Assembly (NCBI RefSeq): GCF_003323745.1
Contig: NZ_QOIL01000017.1
Coordinates: 62,001-126,000 of the forward strand
Reading direction: 5' to 3'
DNA: 64,000 nt
DNA from: Sphaerisporangium album
GTDB lineage: Bacteria > Actinomycetota > Actinomycetes > Streptosporangiales > Streptosporangiaceae
Below, piece after piece: positions 20,434 through 29,400 of the stretch. Positions within the stretch are counted from its first letter, which is position 1, and the number at the start of each line of letters is the position of its first letter. The position numbers and the translations under genes are program-made. The notes beneath the pieces are model-generated. The model saw only the letters and a list, made by a program, of their open reading frames with translations, ran no database searches and was not told the DNA's origin.

Positions 20434-20577
20434 GTGTACCTGACCACTCTGGACAGGAGCGGTGCCGCCGGCGGCCCCATCAGGGCCGTCGGCGGCGCCG
20501 TGCTCGCGCTCGGCACGGTGTTCTTCCTGCTGCTCGCCGCGTCCTCGCCCCGGAGGTCACGATGCCTCTCAGCCTGA
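20434..20577 (+). CDS. Possible small single-pass membrane peptide
   Basis: A GTG-initiated frame of 47 residues begins 3 bases after the metallophosphatase stop. It keeps high third-position GC for about 38 codons. It contains one hydrophobic helix (AVGGAVLALGTVFFLLLAAS) followed by a basic PRRSR tail, which resembles a membrane stop-transfer or sorting-signal tail. There is no clear ribosome site, so translation would rely on coupling to the preceding stop. It could instead be non-coding. Confidence 0.3.
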   Translation: MYLTTLDRSGAAGGPIRAVGGAVLALGTVFFLLLAASSPRRSRCLSA

Positions 20578-20608
20578 GCCGGAGGTCGCGATGACCCTCA
20601 GCCTGCGC
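20551..20608 (+). repeat. Imperfect 29-bp tandem duplication carrying a start site
   Basis: Two adjacent copies, 20551-20579 and 20580-20608, begin CGGAGGTC and each include GGAGG, ATG and CTCAGCCTG, with about 4 differences. The first copy starts a 10-codon reading frame whose TGA overlaps the ATG of the TolB-like gene (ATGA). The duplication therefore produced a small upstream open reading frame. Confidence 0.75.
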
Positions 20609-21589
20609 GCCCGTGTCCTCGTGACCGTCCTGGCCGCGCTGGTGCTCGCCGGGGCCGCCGTCGCCTACGCCGCGTCCGCCAGGTCGGCGAAGGCGGCCAA
20701 GGACAGGCTCGCGGCCGTCCCCTCCGCCCCGGTCGGGAACGGCCCGCGCCTGCAGGTGCTGACCAACGGCCGCCTGTCGACGGTCTCCAGCGCCGACCCG
20801 GGCGGGCCGCGCGAGGTCACCGCGCTGGCGTGCGACCGCGCCTACGCCGCCGCCGGCACGGTCGCGTGCCTGAAACCGGCGGGCCCGCTCAGCGCGACCT
20901 CGCTGTCGGTCATGGACGCGTCCCTGAAGGAGCGCGCGTCCGTCCCGCTGCGGGGCTTCCCGAACCGGCTGCGCGTGTCGGCGTCGGGGCGGATGGTGGC
21001 CTGGACGCTGTTCATCGACGGCCACTCCTACGCGACGACCGGCTTCTCGACCCAGGCCGGGATCCTGGACACCCGCACGGGACGGCTGGTGAAGTCGCTG
21101 GAGGAGTTCACGATCACCCTGGACGGGCGGACGTACCGGAACCCGGACGCCAACTTCTGGGGAGTCACGTTCGCCGCCGACGACAACCGCTTCTACGCGA
21201 CCCTCTCCACCGGCGGGCGCCGCCACCTGGTCGAGGGTGACTTCGCGGCGGGCACCGTGCGGACGCTGCGGGACAACGTCGAGTGCCCGTCCCTGTCCCC
21301 CGACGGCACCCACATCGCGTACAAGTCGGCCATCGGCGGCGACCCGAAGAAGGGCTGGCGCCTGTCCGTCCTCGACCTGACGTCGCGGCGCGTGACGCCT
21401 CTGGCCGAGACGCGCAGCGTGGACGACCAGCCGACGTGGCTGGACGACCACACGATCGCCTACGCCCTCCAGACCGGCGACGGCACCAACAACATCTGGT
21501 CGGTTCCTGCCGACGGCTCGGGCACCACACGCCTGCTGGTCCCCGGCGCGAACTCGCCCGCCCCCTCCGGGAGCCCGGCGAGCCGGTAG
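20591..21589 (+). CDS. Membrane-anchored or secreted TolB-like beta-propeller protein
   Basis: About 332 residues. An N-terminal signal peptide or anchor (VLVTVLAALVLAGAAVAYAAS, residues 9-29) precedes a repeat-rich region with propeller-blade features, such as CPSLSPDGTHIAYKS, RLSVLDLTSRRVTPL, DDQPTWLDDHTIAYAL and NNIWSVPADGSGTTRLL, as in TolB/WD40-like proteins. The start ATG 20591 has GGAGG 6 bases upstream. It lies in the same direction as the metallophosphatase, 159 bases downstream. No catalytic motif is visible, so a binding or scaffolding role outside the membrane is likely. It ends in a Ser/Pro tail followed by a hairpin. Confidence 0.8.
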   Translation: MTLSLRARVLVTVLAALVLAGAAVAYAASARSAKAAKDRLAAVPSAPVGNGPRLQVLTNGRLSTVSSADPGGPREVTALACDRAYAAAGTVACLKPAGPLSATSLSVMDASLKERASVPLRGFPNRLRVSASGRMVAWTLFIDGHSYATTGFSTQAGILDTRTGRLVKSLEEFTITLDGRTYRNPDANFWGVTFAADDNRFYATLSTGGRRHLVEGDFAAGTVRTLRDNVECPSLSPDGTHIAYKSAIGGDPKKGWRLSVLDLTSRRVTPLAETRSVDDQPTWLDDHTIAYALQTGDGTNNIWSVPADGSGTTRLLVPGANSPAPSGSPASR

Positions 21590-21599
21590 GACGGCCCGG

Positions 21600-21634
21600 C
21601 GCGGAGCCGCTCCCCGGCCCGGGACGGCTCCGCG
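21600..21634 (+). terminator. Hairpin terminator after TolB-like gene
   Basis: CGCGGAGCCG (21600-21609) pairs perfectly with 21625-21634 around a 15-base loop, 11 bases past the stop codon at 21589. Confidence 0.6.
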
Positions 21635-21673
21635 TCCGCCATCCGCGACCTCTCCCCCGCCGACCTGCTCGAC

Positions 21674-21928
21674 GTGAAGACCATCGTGTGGATCGTCGGC
21701 GACCCGGCCACGGGCCCGGCCGAGCTTCGCCAGGACAAGCTGCACGCCGACCTGGACGTGGTCACGCAGGCCCGCGAGGTGTTGGTCAAGGAGAGCGGCG
21801 ACTACGGCAACGCGCTGTCGTTCGTCTCGGTGCTGAGCCTGCCGTACACCCTGGACCGCCTCGTCCCCCAACTCGCCGCCGCCGTGGACGGCGACCCCGC
21901 CACCGAGGTGTCCCAGCCGCAGTCCTGA
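21674..21928 (+). CDS. Short conserved-looking orphan reading frame (possible fragment)
   Basis: 84 codons with almost every third base G or C, which is strong coding bias. The product begins VKTIVWIVGDPATGPAELRQ and ends in ATEVSQPQS. I do not recognise the family. The open frame and coding bias extend upstream of the GTG (SAIRDLSPADLLD) into the terminator region without any ATG, GTG or TTG start. There is no ribosome site before the GTG at 21674. This suggests the 3' part of a gene whose beginning was lost, although a small complete gene cannot be excluded. Confidence 0.45.
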   Translation: MKTIVWIVGDPATGPAELRQDKLHADLDVVTQAREVLVKESGDYGNALSFVSVLSLPYTLDRLVPQLAAAVDGDPATEVSQPQS

Positions 21929-21965
21929 GGACGACCACGTCGCACCCCGGTGGACGGGAGGACGG

Positions 21966-22568
21966 TCATGCCGTCAGCGGCTCCATGGCGGAACCCGGGC
22001 GCATGCGCCGCCAGGCCACCGCGATGAAACCGACCAGGAACAGCAACGGGATCGTGGTGATCGACCAGGACAGCGCGAGCGGCGGGCCGGGCTGTTGCAA
22101 CGCCGTGAAGGGTGTGGCCAGTGAGCCCTCTCCACGTCCCTGGGGGCCGTCGATGACGAAGCCGAAGCGCCACTGCCCCGGGCTCGGCAGCGCGGTGGTG
22201 TCCAGGCCCCACACCCCCCGCTTCCGGGGATGGCGTGCCAGCGGTTGAACGCGTTCGTCCGCTGGCATGTTCGGGCCGTCCACGTGGAGTTGACCGGACT
22301 TGCCCTGGATGCCGCCGTCGGGGATGAAGCTGAAGTCCATGGACTGCATGGCATGGACCGGCCACACGCTGAAGCCGATGGTCACGCCATAGGGGCCGGC
22401 CTGGACCCGCTCGGTGTGCACGATGTTCACCGGAGCGTAGGTGGTGCCGGGGGGCGTGGTGGGCGTGACCGGAGCGTGGGCGAGGGCGGGGGACGCGGTG
22501 AACCCGCCGAAGGCCAGGGCGACCAGCGCGGCCGCGGTCAGATTCCGCGAGCGGGCGAAACGTCGCAT
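21966..22568 (-). CDS. Exported single-pass protein, last gene of envelope operon
   Basis: 200 residues: a signal peptide (1-30, ending SPALAHA), an extracellular domain, then one C-terminal membrane helix (about 168-190, SWSITTIPLLFLVGFIAVAW) and a short basic tail. The outer domain has PYGVTIGFSVWPVHAMQSMDF and PSPGQWRFGFVIDGP, a beta-sandwich pattern like YtkA/FixH or CopC-type domains with exposed His and Met. The start lies 3 bases after the stop of the upstream multi-spanning gene, so the two are co-translated. Copper or other metal handling is an inference from family resemblance and residue content, not shown by a definitive motif. Confidence 0.8.
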   Translation of the reverse strand: MRRFARSRNLTAAALVALAFGGFTASPALAHAPVTPTTPPGTTYAPVNIVHTERVQAGPYGVTIGFSVWPVHAMQSMDFSFIPDGGIQGKSGQLHVDGPNMPADERVQPLARHPRKRGVWGLDTTALPSPGQWRFGFVIDGPQGRGEGSLATPFTALQQPGPPLALSWSITTIPLLFLVGFIAVAWRRMRPGSAMEPLTA

Positions 22569-22571
22569 CGG

Positions 22572-23750
22572 TCAGATCCCTTCGATGAGCGGACGGGTGG
22601 TGGACGCGGCCGTGTTCGGCGTCGCCGTGGTACCGCGCATCATGGTGCCGAAGCGCCAGCCGAGGAACCCGGCCAGTACGCCGAAGGCGGCGCTGCCGAT
22701 GGTGGTGGCGACGAGGGGGGGCATGTCGAATCCGCCGTGCCCGGTCATCACGAGGTCTTGGAGCGGCGCGCACACGGCGACCACGGCGCCGCCCAAGGCG
22801 CCGGCGGCCAGGGGAGCCCAGCGCATCGGCCATCGCCGCGACCGCGCCCGCCACAACACGAGTTCGACCGAGGCGGCCGCGAGGACCAGGAACATCGGCA
22901 GTTTGGAGGGGAACGCGGGCACGGGCTCGACGTAGTCCCGCAGCGGCAGTCCCACGAAGCCGGCGTAGACGTGCGCGGCCCAGGGCGAGTAGACCCACAG
23001 CACGCCCTGCATGGCGGCGAGCACGAGACCGATGGCCAGCGCCCCACCGGGACGGCGAAGGCACGCCGCCGCGGTGATCAGCAGCATCAGCGACAGGAAG
23101 GCGGACCCGATGGTCTGCGGGTTCACCACGCCGGGCAGATCCTTCACCGGCGCCAGGGTGATCATGCTGAAGGCCACCATCACCGGCATGGCGATGATCA
23201 TGCCGATGCGGCCCCAGCGCTGTTCCCGCGCCGCACCGTAGACGATCACGGAGCCGGCCATGGTCACCGTGATCGACAGGAACAACGACACGTGCGGCGG
23301 CGAGCTGAGCGTGGCGTCGAAGCCGTAGAGCGTGTGCCACCACATGTCCCACAGCCCGGTGAGGAGGAACATGGCCGCACCGGTACCGGAGACCAGATAG
23401 CCCACAGGTGCGGCGAAAGCGCCCCCGAGCACGCGGACGTGCCGTCCTCCCACGAGCGGGTCGATCAGCCGGCCGGCGCGCTGCCGGGCTGTGGTCATCA
23501 GCACCACGGCCAGGCTGGTGAGGCCCGCGATCGCGCTGCCGGCGTAGAGCACCAGGTGAGGCAGGGTGAAGAAGGTGTCCGGGCCGACGTCGATGTGCCA
23601 TTGGACGTCCCAGCTGATGCCGAACAGCGACGAGAGGGTGCCGAGGGTGACAAGGGCCGCGGGCAGCCACGGCCGGGTCACCCCCTGATCGATGGCCTTG
23701 TCCGCTGTGGGCAACGCGAAGGCCGGCCTGTTGGCCATGGAATGGTCCAT
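22572..23750 (-). CDS. Multi-spanning membrane protein with conserved Trp/His pairs
   Basis: About 392 residues and about ten hydrophobic segments. Charged-in-membrane motifs stand out: SWDVQWHIDVGPDTFFTLPH near residue 47, LWDMWWHTLYGFDATLSSPPH near 130, and DLVMTGHGGFDMPP near 335. Repeated WD-x-x-WH suggests metal or haem ligands inside the bilayer. The N-terminus MDHSMANR is also His/Met-bearing. I chose ATG 23750, preceded by AAGGAG at a 6-base distance. The family is an uncharacterised actinobacterial integral membrane protein. It sits between two genes encoding exported beta-sandwich domains, which suggests a transporter or assembly factor working with them. Confidence 0.85.
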   Translation of the reverse strand: MDHSMANRPAFALPTADKAIDQGVTRPWLPAALVTLGTLSSLFGISWDVQWHIDVGPDTFFTLPHLVLYAGSAIAGLTSLAVVLMTTARQRAGRLIDPLVGGRHVRVLGGAFAAPVGYLVSGTGAAMFLLTGLWDMWWHTLYGFDATLSSPPHVSLFLSITVTMAGSVIVYGAAREQRWGRIGMIIAMPVMVAFSMITLAPVKDLPGVVNPQTIGSAFLSLMLLITAAACLRRPGGALAIGLVLAAMQGVLWVYSPWAAHVYAGFVGLPLRDYVEPVPAFPSKLPMFLVLAAASVELVLWRARSRRWPMRWAPLAAGALGGAVVAVCAPLQDLVMTGHGGFDMPPLVATTIGSAAFGVLAGFLGWRFGTMMRGTTATPNTAASTTRPLIEGI

Positions 23751-23894
23751 TGTGTACTCCTTTCTGGCTGAGAGTGGCTGTTTGTCTCGTGAATTTCGGT
23801 CTGTATGACTGCCCGCGTGCGAGTTTCCGGCTGGCGATCGTGACCGCGTGAAAGCGGCGGGCAACTGCGAGCGGGGAGCACCGTTCGACGTGGA

Positions 23895-24329
23895 TCAGCC
23901 GGTGACCGGCAGCGCCAGCACGACCTGCTCCGTGCCGCTCGCGGCGCGCAGCCCGACGTCCAGCTCCCACTGACCGGCCATGGAGAGCTCCACCCCCGTG
24001 GCCCGGTAACGGCCGGGACCGGCGGCGGTCGCGGTGACGACCCCGGTCGCGTGCCCCATCGTGGGCATGATCGGGGTGATGGTGACGGCGCTCAGCCGCG
24101 CGGGCGCGCCGTGACCGTCGGTCGCGGTGACCGTGAGCGCCGTCGTGCCCACGCGCGGATCGTCCACCGACACGGTGACGCGGTAGCCGGCCGTCCGTCC
24201 GGTGAGGACGTTCGTCGGCGTGCCGCCGCGCGAGGACAGCAGGACGACGGCGAGGATCACCACCGCGACGACAACGGCGATCAGCATCACCGTGGCGCGC
24301 GGCCGGGCCGTCCTGGGCAGAGTGGTCAT
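23895..24329 (-). CDS. Membrane-anchored YtkA/FixH-like protein
   Basis: 144 residues: one N-terminal membrane anchor (ATVMLIAVVVAVVILAVVLLSS, about 12-33) and an outer beta-sandwich of the YtkA/FixH type (GYRVTVSVDDPRVGTTALTV, then ITPIMPTMGHATGVV, then GPGRYRATGVELSMAGQWEL). The MPTMGH stretch is the conserved Met/His patch of YtkA-like domains. ATG 24329 follows CAGGAGGAA. Its ATGA overlaps the stop of the upstream gene, so the two are translationally coupled. A role with metals or cytochrome oxidase assembly is known for relatives; here it is inferred. Confidence 0.85.
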   Translation of the reverse strand: MTTLPRTARPRATVMLIAVVVAVVILAVVLLSSRGGTPTNVLTGRTAGYRVTVSVDDPRVGTTALTVTATDGHGAPARLSAVTITPIMPTMGHATGVVTATAAGPGRYRATGVELSMAGQWELDVGLRAASGTEQVVLALPVTG

Positions 24330-25849
24330 GACGTTCCTCCTGGGGTGGCCGGTACGTCCAGCACGACGGGAATGGTGAGGATCGAGTAGTCCCGTTCGAC
24401 CTGGATCCACAGCCGGTACCGTCCGGGCAGCGGAAAGGTGTAGGTGAACGGCACCTGCGGGCCGTAGCCGGCCACGGTCTCGTCGGGCTGGCCGCCGAAG
24501 GCGCCCGGATTGTTGATCGCGGCCATGCCGGCGGACGTCATCGAATGCACGTGCGCCCACACCTGGGCCTTCTCCGCGGCTGTGCTGGTGACCGGGCCGT
24601 CGTCCAGGGGACCTGTCACGATCATGTGGCCGAGCATGCCCAGCCACGGCTGGAGGTCCGCCGAGTCGCCGACCTGTGCGGTGATGGTGGCCGGTGTCCC
24701 GGCCGACAGGGGCGACGCGGCCAACCGCACCGGTATGCCGGCGACCACCCGCTCGCCCAGCCCGGGCGCCGGCGCCGCCGCGTCACCCGGTACGGCCTGC
24801 GGCCCGGTCGGCGCGGTCGCGTCGCCCTGTGCGACGTCCAGCCCGGTCGGCGACCGCAGCAGCTGGTCGCCGCCACCGCGGCGGGCCAGTTCGGCGGACA
24901 CCGCGTAGTGGCCCGGCTCGGGCGGCACCAGGTGTGCCTGGTAGACCGCGGGCCCGGTGCGGATCGGGTGCAGGTGCCACAGCTGCCCCGAAGGGCCGAC
25001 CACCACGAGATGGATCAGCGCGTCGTCGTGGACCAGCAGGTCGTCGACAGGGTGTCCGGTCGCGCCGTCGGACAGCTGCAGCGTGACGTCCGCGGGCCGG
25101 CCGACACGCAGCGGCGCGGAGCGCAGCGTCAGCACGGCCGCAGGCCGCGAGAAGTCGGTGATGGGAGGTTGCAGCCCGGCGTAGGGGTTGGTCATGTTCG
25201 CGACGGTCGGGTCCAGGTGGAGACCGGGCTGCGGTGGTGGCGGGGTGCTGCCCGACAGCACCGCACCCGTGGTGCTGACCGCGATGGCCGCCACCATGGC
25301 GCCGCCCGGGATCAGTGCCGGCCAGGAACGACGCGAGCGCACCGCGACGCCGAGCGCGACGAGCAGCAGCGCGCCGGCCGCGAAGAATCCGGCGTAGGCG
25401 GCCTGTTCGGCCGGGGACGACACGACCGGCTTCACCAGGAACGGGATGCGCGCGGTGCGCCGGCCGTCGGAGATGGCCAGCTCCCAGGGGCCCACCTGGT
25501 CCACCCGCATCGTGCCGGAGTAGGGGCCGGGAGCCTGGCCGAGGACCAGCGTGGTGGTGTCGGCCGGGGTGGACGTGCCGTTGCCGGGGGTGACCGCGAG
25601 CGCGAGGGCGCCGGGTGCGGTCCCGGCGTGGGCGACGACGTCGACCTGCACCGGTCCCGGGACATCGGCCACCCGGCGGATCACCACGGTCAGCTCGCGA
25701 CTGCCCAGCGTCTGTGCGATGTGGACGTCCCCGCCGCCGGGCGCGCCGTCCGCAGCGGCCGGCAAGGCCCCTGCGCACGCGAGCACGACGGCGCACAGCA
25801 CGGTGAGCACCCACCGGTACCGGAGCACCCATCGGCCGAACAACTCCAC
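24326..25849 (-). CDS. Large exported membrane protein with YtkA-like repeats
   Basis: About 507 residues. An N-terminal signal or anchor (about 12-33) precedes an Ig-like domain, then a pair of membrane helices around residues 150-205 (AAYAGFFAAGALLLVALGVAV and AMVAAIAVSTTGAVL), and two further outer domains. DALIHLVVVGPSGQLWHLHP near residue 280 and MLGHMIVTG...VWAHVHSM near residue 425 are His/Met patches typical of copper-handling secreted domains. PGRYRLWIQVERD ends the last sandwich. I chose GTG 25849, with GGAGGAATC just before it, over ATG 25888. It is the first gene of the four-gene operon running to 21966. It is not preceded by an iron box, so regulation differs from the siderophore genes. 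Confidence 0.85.
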   Translation of the reverse strand: MELFGRWVLRYRWVLTVLCAVVLACAGALPAAADGAPGGGDVHIAQTLGSRELTVVIRRVADVPGPVQVDVVAHAGTAPGALALAVTPGNGTSTPADTTTLVLGQAPGPYSGTMRVDQVGPWELAISDGRRTARIPFLVKPVVSSPAEQAAYAGFFAAGALLLVALGVAVRSRRSWPALIPGGAMVAAIAVSTTGAVLSGSTPPPPQPGLHLDPTVANMTNPYAGLQPPITDFSRPAAVLTLRSAPLRVGRPADVTLQLSDGATGHPVDDLLVHDDALIHLVVVGPSGQLWHLHPIRTGPAVYQAHLVPPEPGHYAVSAELARRGGGDQLLRSPTGLDVAQGDATAPTGPQAVPGDAAAPAPGLGERVVAGIPVRLAASPLSAGTPATITAQVGDSADLQPWLGMLGHMIVTGPLDDGPVTSTAAEKAQVWAHVHSMTSAGMAAINNPGAFGGQPDETVAGYGPQVPFTYTFPLPGRYRLWIQVERDYSILTIPVVLDVPATPGGTS

Positions 25850-26011
25850 GATTCCTCCGCGAACAACGTCACCGGTAGTGGTTCGCAACTGTAGGAATCA
25901 CTAGCTTTCAGTTCGCTTACGACCGTGAGCGGCGGCCCGCGATCGGCCCGCCGCGCTCCAGCGTGGCGCGCATGATGCTTGCCGCTCGGCGTCGATGACC
26001 TGACCGGTCTC
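25850..26011. other. Operon leader and intergenic sequence, no gene seen
   Basis: About 160 bases with relatively low GC near 25870-25915, suitable for the promoter of the envelope operon reading left. No recognised operator is seen. GCTTGCCGCTCGGCGTC at about 25978-25994 also occurs in NRPS A-domain 3' ends (near 5998 and 9601), possibly another relic of NRPS sequence. Confidence 0.5.
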
Positions 26012-26292
26012 TTCGCCGGATTCAGCCCGCTGGTAGTCATCGCGCCCGGAGCCGGTGGGCTCGTAGAAGGCCATCAGCTCGCGGTGCAGGATCGGCAGGG
26101 ACCAGCCGTCCGCGACGATGTGGTGGAACGTGAGCAGCAGGCGTGCGCGATCGGAACCCAGTTCGACCAGGGCGCAGCGCAGCAAGGGCGGGCACGCGAG
26201 GTCGATCCGGCGAGCGCGCTCCTCGGCGGCGAGGGACTCGGCCAGGACGTCCCGGTCGGCGGCGTCCTGAGTCGACAGATCCACCTCCCGCC
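26012..26292 (-). pseudogene. Relic copy of NRPS C2 condensation domain
   Basis: About 280 bp align base for base, with roughly 85-90 percent identity by eye, to 8650-8930 of the NRPS C2 domain. The copy includes the complete [17 protein letters not shown] active-site segment. The open frame continues for 127 codons, but there is no start logic, no A or PCP partner and no flanking NRPS sequence. It is a dead duplicate fragment in the same orientation as the NRPS, about 17 kb from its source region. Confidence 0.85.
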
Positions 26293-26476
26293 GCGCACGA
26301 CATGCACGACGCCGGCCTCGCGGTCGGCCCGCTCACGCTCCAGCCGGCCGGCCAGGGCGTGCAGGCGGCGGGAAAGGTCGTTTCCTGCGGGCACCGGCAT
26401 GCTGGAGGTCGTCTCCAACGCGCCGCCGTCCCCGCTCGTGCGCCGCATCGTCTTCCGCCTGCACTGCGACGTCCCC
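26293..26476. other. Gene debris between relic and JetC, no intact gene
   Basis: Short coding-like stretches are visible but connect to nothing. On the minus strand there is LSRRLHALAGRLERERADRE. On the plus strand (from 26399) there is VVSNAPPSPLVRRIVFRLHC. In a canonical type II Wadjet operon the jetD nuclease gene would follow jetC here. I cannot match the debris to it. Confidence 0.4.
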
Positions 26477-29400
26477 CTACCCGTCGAGGAGCCCGCCGAG
26501 ATCGTCACCCTCATCTGGCCCGCGCCCGGCGCCTCCGGGGTCGTCCCCCTGGGTCGTCAGCAGGCCGGCCTCCAGGGGGCTGCGTCTGCTCGGGGTGAAG
26601 CCCAGCAGTTCCTTGGCCAGTTCCTCGTTGCCGGAGAAGCCCGCCGCGGAGTCGACCAGCTCGCAGCCGTCCCACAGGACGAGCATCGCCGACACCGTGT
26701 GCGACGCCTTGTCGCTGTGCATGTCGTAGTGCGCCGCCGCGGGCACCGTCTCGTAGCGCGCCCACAGGTCGTGGCCGGTCATGAAGACGTCCAGGTCGTA
26801 GCGGACGGTGAGCCCCAGCAGGTCCGGTTTGTACACGTCGTCGATGCCGGCGAACGCCTCGTCCAGCGCGATCATGCGGGGGCAGCCGCCGGACGCCGAC
26901 GAGTACAGCGCGTTCGCCGCGGCGAACAGCGGCAGGTGGATCGCGGCCGACTTCTCGCCGCCCGACATCTGGGAGTGGCGTTTCTTGCTCAGCCGCACCT
27001 CGTCCTCGCCGGGCACCTTGAGCCGCAGCTCGAACGAGCGCCAGGCCCGGTAGTCCAGGACGGCGAACAGGACCTCCTTGTACGTCGCCCGGGGATGCCC
27101 GGCACGGTACTCGCGGATCATCTGCCGGATCAGGCGGCGCAGCTCGGCGAGCCGGTCGGCGCCGTGCCCGTCCTGTTCCAGCAGCGCGGAGACCTCCCGC
27201 TGGAGGTCGGTGATCCTGTCGGAGACCACCCAGCGGATGCCCACCGTGGTCCCCGTGGACATCGGACGGGACCTGGTGTCGGCGTCCATGCCCTTGACCA
27301 GGTCCTTCGCCACGAGGACGCGGTCGAAGATCTGCTGGGCCAGCCCGGCGAGCAACTCGTCCTCCAGGACCGTCCGCTCGCGCTCCTCCAGCAGGACGCC
27401 CTGCTCCTCCGCGCGCTCGGCGACCCGCCGCGCGAACTCGGCGACGGGGTGGCGGCCGTCGGCGTCGTGCACGCGCACGATGACCACGGACTCCCCCTGC
27501 TCCCAGTCGACCCGGTAGTCCTCCTCGCATCCGGTGAGCGCGTCGTCGAACTCCTTCAACGCCTCGGACATGCGCTCGCGGGCGGCCTTGCGCGCGGCCT
27601 CCCCCGCCTGACGGCCCGCGGTGGCCGCCTCGCACAGCGCGAGCAGCTCCACGGCGCCGTCCGGCAGGATCGACCGGACGGCCTCGGCGGCCTCCGCGGG
27701 ATCGGCGGCCTCGGCTGGGGCACGTCCGGAGAGCCGCTCGACGATGCCGGCGACGGCCCGTTCCGGCTCCTCCCAGCGGGTGCGGTCGGGCCAGGACGGG
27801 CCGGGGTCCACGCCGAGCACCGGCCGCAGGTCCGCCTGGACGAACGGCGCGAACGACGCGAGCTGCTCGAACAGCTCCGCCACCGCGGACACGAGCGCGC
27901 CTCTGCCGTGGTCGTAGGCGGCCCTGGCCGTGACCAGCGCGTCGTGCTCGGCACGGGCCCGCTCCTCCTCGGCCCGCACGGCGGCCTTGGCGGCGGCGAG
28001 CTTTCGCTCCACCTCGTTGATCTGGGCGAGGATCTGCTTGAGCGGCGCGCTCAGCGCGTCCTCCAGCGCGGCCAGGCGCGCGGCCGCGGCGAGGTGCGCC
28101 TCCTCCTTCTCGGCTAGCTCCTCGGAGGCGGTGCGCAGATCGGCGGCGAGCCGCTCGATCGTGCGACGCCGGCCGGTGAGGTCCTGCTCAAGCAGGGCGA
28201 TGCCGTCGCGCTCTCGCAGGAGGCGTTCCGCGGCGGCGGCGTAGTCCGCGACCGCGCGGGCGACCGCCTCGACCTCCTCCTCGCCGGACGGCATGCCCCG
28301 CTCGGCCGCCGCGTGCCGGAGCCTGCGCCGCTCGGCGTCCAGCTCGGCCGTGGCGGCGTCCAGCCCGGTCGCGGCCTCGGCATGCTGCCCGCGGGCGGCG
28401 GCCAGCAGCGTGGACCGCTCGGCGAGCGCCGCCACGGCCCCGGGGACCTCCCTGCCGAGGCGCCGCAGCTCGGACCTGGCCCGGCCGATGTCGTCCAGCC
28501 GCTCCCGGAGGGTCGCCCGCTCGGCCTCGGCGGCGACCCGGTCGCGGTCCACGTCCTCCAGCGACCGCTCGTACTCGGCGATCCTCGCCCGCCGCCGGGC
28601 CGCGCGGTTGGTGGCGCCGATGTACTCCGCGGCGGGTTTGGGCCCGGCGCCCACGTGGACGCCGAGGCTGAAGTGGCCGCGGGTGCTGATCGCGGGCGCG
28701 GGGGTGGTGAGGGTGAGGTCGCCGGTCAGCGCGATCGAGCCGAGCACGGCCGACACGACCGCGACGGGCACGAGGTCCTGCTCCTCGGGCACCAGCACGC
28801 TCGCCAGGGTGCGCCCGGCGGTGGGCGGGGGCGACGGTGACCCGTCCGCGACGTCCGCGGCCGGTGGCGCGCCGTCCACGCCCGGCGCATCCGCGGCCGC
28901 CCCGTCCATGCGCGCCACGGCTGAGGTCTGCCCGTCCGTGCCGGATTCGGACGAGGATGGCGCGTTCAACCCCGAGCCGGGACGCGGGAGCAGGTAGGCG
29001 TCCGGTTCCGCGCGGTCCAGGGCCTGGGCGGTCTGCCGAAGGTCGGGGTGGATCCATGCGGTGAGCAGGCCCGCCGCGTCCAGGGCGCCCTCCACGGCTG
29101 CCGCCTCGTCGCCGGACACCGCGTCTGCGAAGCGGACGAGCCGCCACAGCGGCGCACCCGGCCGCCCGTCCCGGCCCGCGTGACGGGCCGCGGCGAGTGG
29201 AGGGGCGTCGTCGCGCTCGGCCGCGACCTCGTCCCGCAGCGCGGTCAGCCGGCTCGCCTCGGCGGCGATGCGCTCCAGCCTGGCCTCGACCGCCGCCACG
29301 CCCGCGGCGAGCGTCGTGCGCCGGGCCTCGGTCAGGTCGCCGAAGACCTCGGCCAGGCTCGGCGCTCCCGCCTCCCCCGCGCGGGCGAGGGCGGCGGCGA

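Noticed and set aside
25850..25915. CopY/BlaI- or CsoR-type operator before the envelope operon
   Set aside because: Only a loose TACAGTTG-like half site is visible, with no palindromic partner, so I do not call it.
26399..26598. Plus-strand frame beginning LEVVSNAPPSPLVRRIVFRL
   Set aside because: It has locally good codon bias but runs into jetC antisense and lacks a ribosome site and family. Treated as debris.
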